Positions 25,270 through 33,414 of a stretch of DNA of 64,000 nt are shown in pieces (position 1 is the first letter of the stretch; each line of letters starts with the position of its first letter). The translations under genes and the position numbers were made by a program. This DNA is from Alloboseaceae bacterium BT-24-1. Its GTDB lineage: Bacteria > Pseudomonadota > Alphaproteobacteria > Rhizobiales > Beijerinckiaceae. The notes beneath the pieces were generated by a model. That model saw only the letters and a program-made list of their open reading frames with translations. It was not told the DNA's origin and ran no database searches. Location: positions 186,001 to 250,000 of the forward strand of contig JAOYTL010000009.1 of assembly GCA_025846845.1 (NCBI GenBank). The letters are read 5' to 3'.

Positions 25270-27185
25270 GAGCCGCTCCCGCGTCCCAGCACCAGGCCGA
25301 AGAGTCCGCGCCGCGCCAGCAATACGAACAGGATGAGCAGCGGTCCGAAAACGATCTGCCAATGATGCGTCCATTCGCTAAGCGTGAACTCCAACATCAG
25401 GTAGGTCACCGCGCCTATGACCGAGCCGAACAGGGTCCCGAGCCCTCCGAAGATCGCCATGATCAGAATGCTTCCCGATCTGGCCCATGAGAGGTCCGCC
25501 GGGCTGACCAAAAGTTCGCTGTTGGCCAGCAGCACACCTGCGATGCCGGCGATCATGCCCGAGATGACGAACAGCAGAAGCTTGTAGAGATAGGTCCTGA
25601 CGCCAAGCGCCCGGACGCGGCGTTCATTTTGCCTGCAGGCCTGCACGATCATCCCGAAACGTGAGTTGATGAGCCGCCAGCATAGGAAGAGGCAAAGGGC
25701 GAGCAGGCTCAAGGCTAGATAGTAGAGCGTCGGCCGGTCCCCCAAGTCGACGAAAGGCAATGTCGAGCGCTGGGAGATCTGCAGCCCATCCTCGCCGCCG
25801 TAAATGTTCGGTGTACTTGCAAGATAGAACAGCATCTGGGCGAAAGCGAGCGTGCTCATGATGAAGTAGAGACCGCTGGTCCTGAGCGCGACGGCGCCGA
25901 TCAGCAGGGCCATTGCCGCCGCGCTGGCGATGGCCAACGGCCAGGCAAGCAAGGCATCGTGCGTGCCCGCGAGGACAATGGGACCCAGTAGAAGCGGCTC
26001 ACCATGGTCGACATGCCAGCCGAGAATCGCGACCGCGTAGGCACCCGTACCGACGAATGCGGCATGACCGAAGCTGACCAGACCGCCGAAGCCGGCGACG
26101 AGATCCAGGCTCAGAACCATCAGTGCGAAGATGACGACCCTGAGGAAGAGCCGTAGCAAGAAGGGGTCGTCGAGCCACGCCGACAGGGTTGGTACGAGCG
26201 CGAGCGCGACCATGCAGAGCCCGACGAACCACGCCGTCATCGATCGCCGGGATTTCGAGAGGGACCAGAGGATCGTCACGCGGTCGTCGCTCGCGCGCGC
26301 CTCCACCTGGGGTGGGGCCGAGCTCGCGAACAGGCCCCTGGGCCTTACGAACAGAACCGCGGCCATGAAGATGTAGATCGCGATCGTCGCGATGGCGGAG
26401 GGGAGAAAGAGGCGCCCGAGGGTGTCGATCAGGCCGATGATGATTGCAGCGTAGAAGGCACCCTTGAGCGAGCCGATGCCGCCGACGACGATCACGACCA
26501 AAGTCATGATGAGGATGTTCTCCCCCATCCCGACGTTGACCGAGTAGAGGGGGCCGGCCATCAAGCCCGCCAATGCCGCTAGCGCTGCCCCCAGGGCGAA
26601 CAGGAGCGAGTATAGCAATCTGATGTTCACGCCGAGCACGGCGATCATGCCGCGATCGGACGCGCCCGCACGAATGAGCATCCCCAGCCGCGTGCGCATG
26701 ACAATATATGACATGACTGCAGCCACGACGAGACCCACGCCGATCACGGTCAGGCGGAATAGCGGGTATTGCAACCCAGGCAACAGGGTCAGACTGCCAT
26801 TCAGAAAGGGCGGGATCGGCGAGGCCAGCGGCTGGGGACCGAAGATCATACGCATCGACTCGTTGAAGACGTAGATCAGCCCGAAGGTCACGAGGACCTG
26901 ATCTAAATGGCTTCGCGCATACAGCCGACGGGCGCAGACAAACTCGACAACGAGCCCGGCCAAGGCGGCGCTGATGCACGCAGCCATGGCGGCAACGAAG
27001 AATGACCCCGTCCAGAGCTGGAAGGAGACGGCCGCGAAGGCCCCGATCATGTAGAACGAGCCATGCGCCAGGTTGACGAAGTTCATGATGCCGAGGACTA
27101 GGGTAAGCCCCGATGCGATCAGGAACAGCATCACTCCCGACTGGAGCCCGTTGAGGATCTGCTCGATGAAAAGTGGCAGTGCCAT
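25266..27185 (-). CDS. fused LIV-type ABC permease (LivH-LivM in one chain)
   Basis: A 639-residue protein that joins both permeases. Residues about 1-290 are LivH-like (ASGLTLVLGIMNFVNLAHGSFYMIGA; VVIVVGGIGSLKGAFYA). A hydrophilic linker (about 290-320, VEARASDDRVTILWSLSKSR) follows, then a LivM-like half (LVAGFGGLVSFGHAAFVGTGAYAV; IVQACRQNERRVRALGVRTYLYKL; AIFGGLGTLFGSVIGA). The other three importers in the window use two separate genes. The start is ATG 27185 (MALPLFIEQILNGLQSG). Confidence 0.9.
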   Translation of the reverse strand: MALPLFIEQILNGLQSGVMLFLIASGLTLVLGIMNFVNLAHGSFYMIGAFAAVSFQLWTGSFFVAAMAACISAALAGLVVEFVCARRLYARSHLDQVLVTFGLIYVFNESMRMIFGPQPLASPIPPFLNGSLTLLPGLQYPLFRLTVIGVGLVVAAVMSYIVMRTRLGMLIRAGASDRGMIAVLGVNIRLLYSLLFALGAALAALAGLMAGPLYSVNVGMGENILIMTLVVIVVGGIGSLKGAFYAAIIIGLIDTLGRLFLPSAIATIAIYIFMAAVLFVRPRGLFASSAPPQVEARASDDRVTILWSLSKSRRSMTAWFVGLCMVALALVPTLSAWLDDPFLLRLFLRVVIFALMVLSLDLVAGFGGLVSFGHAAFVGTGAYAVAILGWHVDHGEPLLLGPIVLAGTHDALLAWPLAIASAAAMALLIGAVALRTSGLYFIMSTLAFAQMLFYLASTPNIYGGEDGLQISQRSTLPFVDLGDRPTLYYLALSLLALCLFLCWRLINSRFGMIVQACRQNERRVRALGVRTYLYKLLLFVISGMIAGIAGVLLANSELLVSPADLSWARSGSILIMAIFGGLGTLFGSVIGAVTYLMLEFTLSEWTHHWQIVFGPLLILFVLLARRGLFGLVLGRGSGS

Positions 27186-27253
27186 GTAGTGAGGTCCCCT
27201 CGGCGTCGCGAGCCGTTTGCGCCGGGCCTTGGCCAGGCGGCGCCCGAGCACAC

Positions 27254-28420
27254 TCAGTTCAACGGAAGCCCGGTATAGTTTTCCGCGAAGGACAGCGCCG
27301 CATGCCGGCTCTCAACGATGTGCCTGAGACTGGCAAGATTGAGCGCCTGGTCGAACGGATCGTTCGACACATGGAGGGCATGGGTGATCCATGACGAGAA
27401 CCGCTGCACCTGCCACACGCGGCTGAGGCACTTGTCGGAGTAGTCGTCGACGCCCGATGGGTCGCCATGCCGGAAATACCGCTTCAGCGCATCGCCCAGG
27501 ACCGCTACGTCCGCCGCGGCGAGATTAAGTCCCTTCGCCCCCGTCGGTGGCACGATATGCGCCGCATCGCCGGCGAGGAACAAGTTGCCGTGACGCATCG
27601 GCGCGGCGACGAAGCTCCGCAAATGGATCGTCGAACGTTGTGTGATCGCTCCCTCGCGCAATGGCACGGGCTCGCCGTCGCGCAGCCTGAGGTCGAGTTC
27701 CGACCAGACCTGATCGTCCGACCAACCTTCCGCGTCCACCTCCATCGGTACTTGTACGTAGATGCGGCTGACGGAAGGCGAACGCATCGACATCAAGGTG
27801 AAGCCGCGTGCGTGGGCAGCGTAAATCAACTCATGGCTCGGAGGCGGGGTTTCCACCATCAGAGCGAGCCACTTGTACGGATAATCCCGCTCCCAGACAG
27901 TCAAGGCCTCAGGAGGGAGAGCTTGCCTGCTTGGCCCATGAAAGCCGTCGGCGCCGACGATGAAGCGACATGTGATGGTCTCGCGTGCCCCGCCCCGCTC
28001 GATTGTAACCGTCGGTTCGTCCGACGCTATGTCCCCCAGTTCGACGACAGGGGTCTCGAAGAGGATCGGATGGCCGGCTTCCAGCCTGGCTGCCACGAGA
28101 TCGCCCACCAGCTTGTGTTGCGGATAGATGGTAATTCCGCGGCCGACGAGATCGACGAGATCGAGCCGGTGGGTTCTGCCTTCGAAGCGAAGTGCCGTAC
28201 CTTCGTGGACGATGCCGTCCCTCAGCGCTCCTTCGGCGACACCTGCCTCGCGAAGGATGTCGACCGTCCCGGCCTCGATCACACCGGCCCTGATCCGATT
28301 TTCGATATACTCGCGACTTCTATTCTCGATGACGATGCTGTCGATACCGGACCGCGTGAGCAACTGTGCAAGGAGCAACCCGGCGGGGCCGGCGCCGATG
28401 ATGGCGACTTGAGTCTTCAT
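27254..28420 (-). CDS. pobA: 4-hydroxybenzoate 3-monooxygenase
   Basis: A 388-residue group A flavoprotein hydroxylase. It has the FAD motif AIIGAGPAGLLLAQLL, the PobA-specific VIENRSREYIENRIRAGVIEAGTVD, the DG motif FIVGADGFHGPSR, and FLAGDAAHIVPPTGAKGLNLAAADV with the second FAD-contact GD. Length and C-terminus (SFAENYTGLPL) match PobA. It turns 4-hydroxybenzoate plus NADPH and O2 into protocatechuate in the cytoplasm. It sits between the fused permease (68 bases) and the binding-protein gene (96 bases) on one strand, so import and hydroxylation are probably coexpressed. No protocatechuate ring-cleavage gene lies in this window. Confidence 0.95.
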   Translation of the reverse strand: MKTQVAIIGAGPAGLLLAQLLTRSGIDSIVIENRSREYIENRIRAGVIEAGTVDILREAGVAEGALRDGIVHEGTALRFEGRTHRLDLVDLVGRGITIYPQHKLVGDLVAARLEAGHPILFETPVVELGDIASDEPTVTIERGGARETITCRFIVGADGFHGPSRQALPPEALTVWERDYPYKWLALMVETPPPSHELIYAAHARGFTLMSMRSPSVSRIYVQVPMEVDAEGWSDDQVWSELDLRLRDGEPVPLREGAITQRSTIHLRSFVAAPMRHGNLFLAGDAAHIVPPTGAKGLNLAAADVAVLGDALKRYFRHGDPSGVDDYSDKCLSRVWQVQRFSSWITHALHVSNDPFDQALNLASLRHIVESRHAALSFAENYTGLPLN

Positions 28421-28516
28421 GTTCTGTCGGTCCCGGAGCCCGGGCGCCAGCCTGGGCTCCGGAGGTTACATTTCGTGATGTGGGTGAGCGCGCGTGGCGC
28501 GGATCGGCGAGGTCGC

Positions 28517-29674
28517 TCAATCCTTGATCGGGCATTTCTCGGCTAGGTCATCCTTGAGATCCGGCAAGGTGCGCTTCACCACATAGCTCAGCCCCGAATC
28601 CGACTTCTCGATCTTCGTCACGTAGAAATTCTGGATCGGGAACTGGTTGCTCGCGAAGCTGAAAGCGCCCCGCACCGAGGGGAAGGAACTGGTCTTCATC
28701 GCCTGCCGCAGCGAATCCATATCCGTTTTTCCGCCATTGCTCCTCAACGCCGCGTCCAAAAGGACCGGGAGATCGTAAGCCTGGGCGGCGAAGGCACTCG
28801 GGACACGCCCGTATGCCTCGCGAAAGGTGGCGACGAAACGCTTGTTGGCAGGATTGTCGAGCTGCTCGGTCCAGAGGCTGACGACGTTGATCCCGGCAAC
28901 CTCCGCGCCGACCTGCGTCAGCATGATGTGATCGAGGGCCGGATAAGTTCCGATGACCCGATCCATCGCGTAACCGACTTGACCGAGTTGCTTGAGGAAG
29001 TTGACGCCGACCTGGCTCGGATAGAAATAGTAGAGACCGTCGACGTCGAGCGACTTGAGCGAGGTGATCTCGGCCGCGAAATCCTGTTGGGACGGCGGGG
29101 TATAGATTTCCTTGACGACCGCTCCCGGAAAAGCTTGCTTGAAGCCGGCAGCGACATCGCGAGCGCCAGGCGTGTTCCATCCCATCATGGCGACCTTGCT
29201 GAACCCAAGCTCCTTTGCCGCCATTCCAGTCGCGCGGCCGATGGTCTGGTTCTCGAACCCGAGAACGAACACGTTCCGGTTGCATTTCTCGCCGGCGAAA
29301 TCAGAGGGCCCGGGATTGATGCTGACGAGGAGGCGCTTTGCGTCGCTAACGGGCTTCACAGCAGCAAGCACCATGTTGGTGATTACCGGCCCCGTGACCA
29401 AATCGACCCGCTCCCTCTCGACCAGCCTTTCGGCGGCCTGCCGAGCGACGTCAGGCTTCTCCTGATCGTCCGCGACGATCACCTTGACGTCGTTGCCCGC
29501 GATCTTTCCGCCCAGGTTCTTGATGCTGAGGTTGAAGGCGTCGATCATGTCGCGGGCGACCGGCGCCTGCGAACCGGTCACGCTGGTCACGAACCCGATC
29601 TTGAGCTCGGCCGCGAGCGCCATCGTAGGCAACGACGCCGACGCCAGTGCGAGGAACGCGATCCCAACCTTCAT
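28517..29674 (-). CDS. LIV/HAAT-type ABC substrate-binding protein (probable aromatic acid receptor)
   Basis: A 385-residue periplasmic receptor with a clear Sec signal (MKVGIAFLALASASLPTMALA) and mature start AELKIGFVTSVTGSQAPVARDM. GGGAGG lies upstream of ATG 29674 and fixes the start; the longer open frame has no signal peptide. The LVTGPVITNMVLAAVKPV and YPALDHIMLTQVGAEVAG segments are typical of the family. Cotranscription with pobA and the position beside metF/ligM suggest a benzoate-type ligand (4-hydroxybenzoate, vanillate or a methoxybenzoate), which is inference. Confidence 0.88.
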   Translation of the reverse strand: MKVGIAFLALASASLPTMALAAELKIGFVTSVTGSQAPVARDMIDAFNLSIKNLGGKIAGNDVKVIVADDQEKPDVARQAAERLVERERVDLVTGPVITNMVLAAVKPVSDAKRLLVSINPGPSDFAGEKCNRNVFVLGFENQTIGRATGMAAKELGFSKVAMMGWNTPGARDVAAGFKQAFPGAVVKEIYTPPSQQDFAAEITSLKSLDVDGLYYFYPSQVGVNFLKQLGQVGYAMDRVIGTYPALDHIMLTQVGAEVAGINVVSLWTEQLDNPANKRFVATFREAYGRVPSAFAAQAYDLPVLLDAALRSNGGKTDMDSLRQAMKTSSFPSVRGAFSFASNQFPIQNFYVTKIEKSDSGLSYVVKRTLPDLKDDLAEKCPIKD

Positions 29675-29732
29675 TGCAACCTCCCAATCGTTATTTCTTC
29701 CAAGGCTAGCCACGCCATGGCTACCCGTCAAC

Positions 29733-29746
29733 AAAAATCGATGAAA
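29733..29746. promoter_or_regulatory. AT-rich ATCGAT operator-like site, site 5 of 6
   Basis: AAAAATCGATGAAA, 58 bases upstream of the binding-protein ATG (minus strand). Together with the site at 29861 it flanks the divergent promoter pair of the importer/pobA operon and the metF operon. Confidence 0.65.
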
Positions 29747-29860
29747 TTGCACGTCGTTACTCGCGCCCAGAAGCCAAATAGCCCGAAGGCAGCGTACTTT
29801 GCACGTCATTTCGGCAGGCGGATGCCCCTTGCCGCGGCGCAGTAGACGCTATAGAGATAA

Positions 29861-29874
29861 AAAAATCGATTATA
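29861..29874. promoter_or_regulatory. AT-rich ATCGAT operator-like site, site 6 of 6
   Basis: AAAAATCGATTATA, 64 bases upstream of the metF ATG. The core AATCGATT is a perfect palindrome and the stretch from 29858 is a run of A in an otherwise GC-rich region. Confidence 0.65.
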
Positions 29875-29938
29875 ATGCGTCACGCCAATCGACAACGCCC
29901 CGGCAGTTGATGCCGGCATCAACTGCGAGATCGTTCGT

Positions 29939-30808
29939 ATGACCGGCTCTCTCTCAAGGCTTCCCCCGAGCCAAGGCACTCTGGGCAACCTGATCGATGG
30001 GTTCTCGCTGGAAATGACGGCGAGGGACAGCGACGCGCTCGCCGAGGCCGCTCCCGACTTGCCGGCCGCGACGAGAATCGCCGTGACCTACCTGCCCGGG
30101 GAAGACATGTCCGCGCGCGTGGCTGCCGCCGCCATGATCCGAAGCTATGGTCACATACCCGTGCCGCACATCTCGGCGCGCCGTCTCGCGAGCGCGCTGG
30201 AACTGGAGCGGTTTCTGGACCGGCTTTCCACCGAGGCCTCGATCGATCGGGCCTTCGTAGTCGGCGGGGACCTGCGCGAGCCTGCCGGGCCGTACCCGGA
30301 TGCGAAGTCCGTTATCGCATCCGGGCTGCTGGCGAAGTTCGGCCTGGCCCGAATTGGCGTGGCCGGTTACCCGGAGGGACACCCGTCCATATCGGAGCAC
30401 GATCTTAAGCTGGATTTGCTGACCAAGCTGACGATGCTGCGCGATCTTGGCCACGAGGGTGTCGTCAACACACAGTTCTCTTTCGACGCCGGCGCGATCC
30501 TACGGTGGCTCGAGGCGTTGCGGAACGACGGTGTGACTGCAACGGTCAGGATCGGCATTCCCGGTCCGACGACCGTCAAATCACTCCTCCGTTTCGCGGC
30601 GCGGTGCGGCGTCGGGGCATCCACCGCGGTCCTTCAAAAGTACGGCATATCGCTGACGCGGCTGCTGTCGCCCGTCGGCCCTGACCGCCTGCTCGCGGAA
30701 CTGGGCTCGCGGCTGAGTGACGGCGCGCATGGGGACGTGAAGTTACACTTCTATCCGTTCGGTGGGCTAGCCAGGACCGCGCGCTGGGCGAAGACGCTGA
30801 TCGGTTGA
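29939..30808 (+). CDS. metF: methylenetetrahydrofolate reductase of the aromatic-demethylation type
   Basis: A 289-residue TIM-barrel flavoprotein of the MetF family. It has GFSLEMTARD (catalytic Glu region), VTYLPGEDMSARVAAAAMIR, HIPVPHISARR, AFVVGGDLREPAGPYPD, RIGVAGYPEGHPS, NTQFSFDAGAILRW and VRIGIPGPTTVKSLLRFAARCGV. In Sphingobium SYK-6 a metF lies with ligM and converts 5-methyl-THF produced by demethylation to 5,10-methylene-THF. The same job is likely here: it lies 60 bases upstream of a ligM paralogue, and FolD and PurU can take the C1 unit further. Confidence 0.9.
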   Translation: MTGSLSRLPPSQGTLGNLIDGFSLEMTARDSDALAEAAPDLPAATRIAVTYLPGEDMSARVAAAAMIRSYGHIPVPHISARRLASALELERFLDRLSTEASIDRAFVVGGDLREPAGPYPDAKSVIASGLLAKFGLARIGVAGYPEGHPSISEHDLKLDLLTKLTMLRDLGHEGVVNTQFSFDAGAILRWLEALRNDGVTATVRIGIPGPTTVKSLLRFAARCGVGASTAVLQKYGISLTRLLSPVGPDRLLAELGSRLSDGAHGDVKLHFYPFGGLARTARWAKTLIG

Positions 30809-30868
30809 ATATACCGCATCCGCCGGCCGCCGGCGGACGCAAAAACATTACGAGAGGTAGGAAACGAA

Positions 30869-32263
30869 ATGACACTCACCAAGGATCAGCCGTCGCTTGA
30901 GGATTTCCTGAAAGGCATCCCGGACCTCGTCGACCATTTCTACAACGACACGGCCGCACCTCATGCAAAGGATCGCTCCGGGCTGACGCCGGTGCCCCCG
31001 GAATTCGGCAGCTGGGTCGAGGAGCACCATGCCTGGCGCGACAGTGCCGTTCTCTTCGATCAGTCGCACCATATGCCGGAGATGTTCCTGAAGGGCCCCG
31101 ACGCATTTGCCCTCCTCAACCGACTGGGTGTCAATAGTTTCGCCAATTTCGTGCCGGGCAAAGCCAAGCAGTTCGTCGCTTGCAATCATCAAGGGCAGAT
31201 GATCGGCGAATGCGTCCTTTTCTATCTTGCCGAGAACAGCTTCGAGCTGGTCAGCGGGATGCACGTGCAGAATTGGGTTGAGTACCACGCCAGGACCGGG
31301 GGCTACGACCTCACGATCGAGCGGGACCTGCCGACCTCGGTCAATCGAGGAGGGCGCAAGATGTTTCGCTTCGGATTGGACGGGCCAGCATCCGACGACA
31401 TTTTTGCCACGGTGGTCGATGGGCCGGCACCGAACATTGCCTTCTTCAACTTCGCGCGGATCACAATCGCGGGATGCGAGGTGCTTGCGCTTCGACACGG
31501 GATGGCAGGGGGGCGCGGCGTCGAACTGGCTGGCATGATGGAAGATGGCCCGAAGGTCCGCGAGGCCCTGTTGAAGGCGGGCAAGCCCCTCGGACTGCGG
31601 CTCGGCGGGACGTTGGCGTATTTCAGCGGCAACACGGAGGGAGGCTGGATGCCCTACCCGCTACCCGCAATCTACACCGCGGCCGATCTCAAGCCATATC
31701 GGGAATGGCTTCCCTCAAACGGCTGGGAGGCAAGCTCCCAGCTCGGTGGCAGCTTTCGTGGAAGCGCGATCGAGGACTACTACGTCACCCCCTGGGACAT
31801 GGGATACGATCGCATCCTGAAGTTCGATCACGACTTCATTGGGCGCGAGGCCCTAGAGCGCGCCATGGAAGGACCGCGCCGGACGGCGGTGACGCTGGTT
31901 TGGAACGAGGAGGACGTCACCGACATCTTCCAGTCACAGCTCCGACCGGAATTGCCCTACAAGCAGCTTCGCTTCCCTATGGGTTCCTACAGCTTCCAAC
32001 AAAATGACGAAGTCAAGGACGCGTCCGGAAAGCTTATCGGCCTGTCGAATTTTTGCGGATACAGCGCAAACGAGCGGAAGGTGATGTCGCTCGCGAATGT
32101 CTCGCGCGAGCACGCGACGCCGGGACTGGAGGTGACCGTGACATGGGGAGAGCCCGGTGGCGGGTCCCGCAAGCCGCAAGTCGAGCGACACAGACAAAAG
32201 GTGGTCCGCGCTCAGATCGCACCATGGCCGTACGCCATGGCCTCCCAGCGCCGCTCCACGTGA
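30869..32263 (+). CDS. LigM-family THF-dependent O-demethylase paralogue, altered substrate pocket
   Basis: A 464-residue GcvT-fold (aminomethyltransferase) protein with clear LigM similarity: ATG then SAVLFDQSHHM, LRHGMAGGRGVEL, GGWMPYPLPAIYT, EDYYVTPWDMGYDRILKFDHDFIGREAL. By alignment with LigM of SYK-6 (residue numbers recalled), Gln57 and His60 (here 65 and 68) and Tyr247 (here 251) are kept. Tyr31 is replaced by Leu39, and Arg122, which contacts the substrate carboxylate, by Gly130 (VSGMHVQNW versus VGRAPAANW). It should transfer a methyl group to THF but from another methoxylated compound; a DesA-like syringate role cannot be excluded. It is cotranscribed with metF. Confidence 0.85.
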   Translation: MTLTKDQPSLEDFLKGIPDLVDHFYNDTAAPHAKDRSGLTPVPPEFGSWVEEHHAWRDSAVLFDQSHHMPEMFLKGPDAFALLNRLGVNSFANFVPGKAKQFVACNHQGQMIGECVLFYLAENSFELVSGMHVQNWVEYHARTGGYDLTIERDLPTSVNRGGRKMFRFGLDGPASDDIFATVVDGPAPNIAFFNFARITIAGCEVLALRHGMAGGRGVELAGMMEDGPKVREALLKAGKPLGLRLGGTLAYFSGNTEGGWMPYPLPAIYTAADLKPYREWLPSNGWEASSQLGGSFRGSAIEDYYVTPWDMGYDRILKFDHDFIGREALERAMEGPRRTAVTLVWNEEDVTDIFQSQLRPELPYKQLRFPMGSYSFQQNDEVKDASGKLIGLSNFCGYSANERKVMSLANVSREHATPGLEVTVTWGEPGGGSRKPQVERHRQKVVRAQIAPWPYAMASQRRST

Positions 32264-32549
32264 GCGGCGCACATGGCTGCGGGCCCGGCCGGCGTAGTGG
32301 GCGAATTGGATCCGTCACCGCCCGGAAGCCTGCGTCTCCATGTCCGGATCGATCCTTCAGTGGCGTAGATCCCTTGGATCGCGGTTGTCTTGACCGCACC
32401 GCTCGCAGACCGTGATCGCCGGCCTTCAACGGCAAGATGATCTTCGTGGACCCGCGTTCGAAGTGAACGCCGAGATCCAGGACTTTGTGACTCAGCTGGT
32501 CGATGTGTAAATCGCGACTGCGATCAGCATCTGCGGGTGCAAGCCCAGT
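32264..32549. other. gap between ligM paralogue and metF pseudogene
   Basis: A 286-base stretch between two convergent units. No hairpin terminator or gene was recognised. It may be remnant DNA from the duplication that left two ligM/metF sets facing each other. Confidence 0.3.
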
Positions 32550-33412
32550 TCAGGGCGCCCTTTGCGTGGCGTGCGCCACCCATTCCGCTGTTCGATCCAG
32601 TCCTCCGAACGGGTAAAGATGAACCCGCACATCGCCGTAGCGAGCGGGGTCCAGCTTCTCCGCAAGGTCCTCGATGAGGCGCTCCGGTCGCGCCACCGCC
32701 ATAAGTCGCGTTATGGGGACTCCGTATTTGCGCATGACTTTCTGCGATGCGTCGACACCACAGCGCACCGCGAAGCGCAGGAGTGACTTCACGGAGGCCG
32801 GCCCCAGTACCCCCAACCGGATCGTCTAATCTTATCCCCTGTCCCGAACGCCGGCGATTCAGCGGACCACTAGGTTCGCCTCGAAGGCGAACTGCGTCGT
32901 GATGATTGGCACATGGCCCATTCCGACCAGCGCACGATGCTTGTCATCGATTGCGCGCCAAAGCTGATCCTCGGGACATCGGGATGCCCTTGCGGATATC
33001 CGGATATCCCGACCCGTCGCACTCCGTATGCAGAAAGCCGCCCGCTCCGGATGATATCCAGTGTATCCTGAAAAGGCCCCAGGGGGAGCAATCCCCGGCC
33101 ACGACGAAGGCGCGGTCGAGCGCGACATCACGAGCCAACGCTCCGAGATGGCGATCCAGGTCGTCGAGCGATGTCAGTCGGCCCGCGGAGATATGAGGTA
33201 TTGGCACGAAGCCGAGCGAGCGCTCCAGAGCGGCGGCCCTCACCCGTGACTCGAGATTCTTGCCCGGCAAATAGGTCTGAGCTAGGCGTGCCCAACGACA
33301 GCCGGGCCGCTGCCGTCACGAGACTGTCCAGATCCTTCGCCGTCATCTCCAGGGAGTAGTTGCCGAGCAGGGCCGCGGCCCTCTCGCCAACACCCTGCCG
33401 GCTCATGGACAT
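32550..33412 (-). pseudogene. metF: decayed metF copy with frameshifts and stop codons
   Basis: The stretch aligns end to end with the intact MetF at 29939 but in changing frames. It opens with NYSLEMTAKDLDSLV from ATG 33412, shifts near 33290 to YLPGKNLESRVRAAALERS, near 33090 to FQDTLDIIRSGRLSAYGV, and near 32975 to WRAIDDKHRALVGMGHV. Three stops then lie in frame (TGA 32859-32861, TAA 32832-32834, TAG 32826-32828) before TIRLGVLGPASVKSLLRFA and a normal end. Its start overlaps the ligM stop region, so it was once cotranscribed with ligM. The intact metF 2-3 kb away presumably supplies the function. Confidence 0.9.
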
Positions 33413-33414
33413 CG

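Noticed and set aside
25999..26979. 326-codon minus-strand open frame inside the fused permease
   Set aside because: It is a shifted frame of the same strand, very rich in Arg and without hydrophobic segments or motifs.
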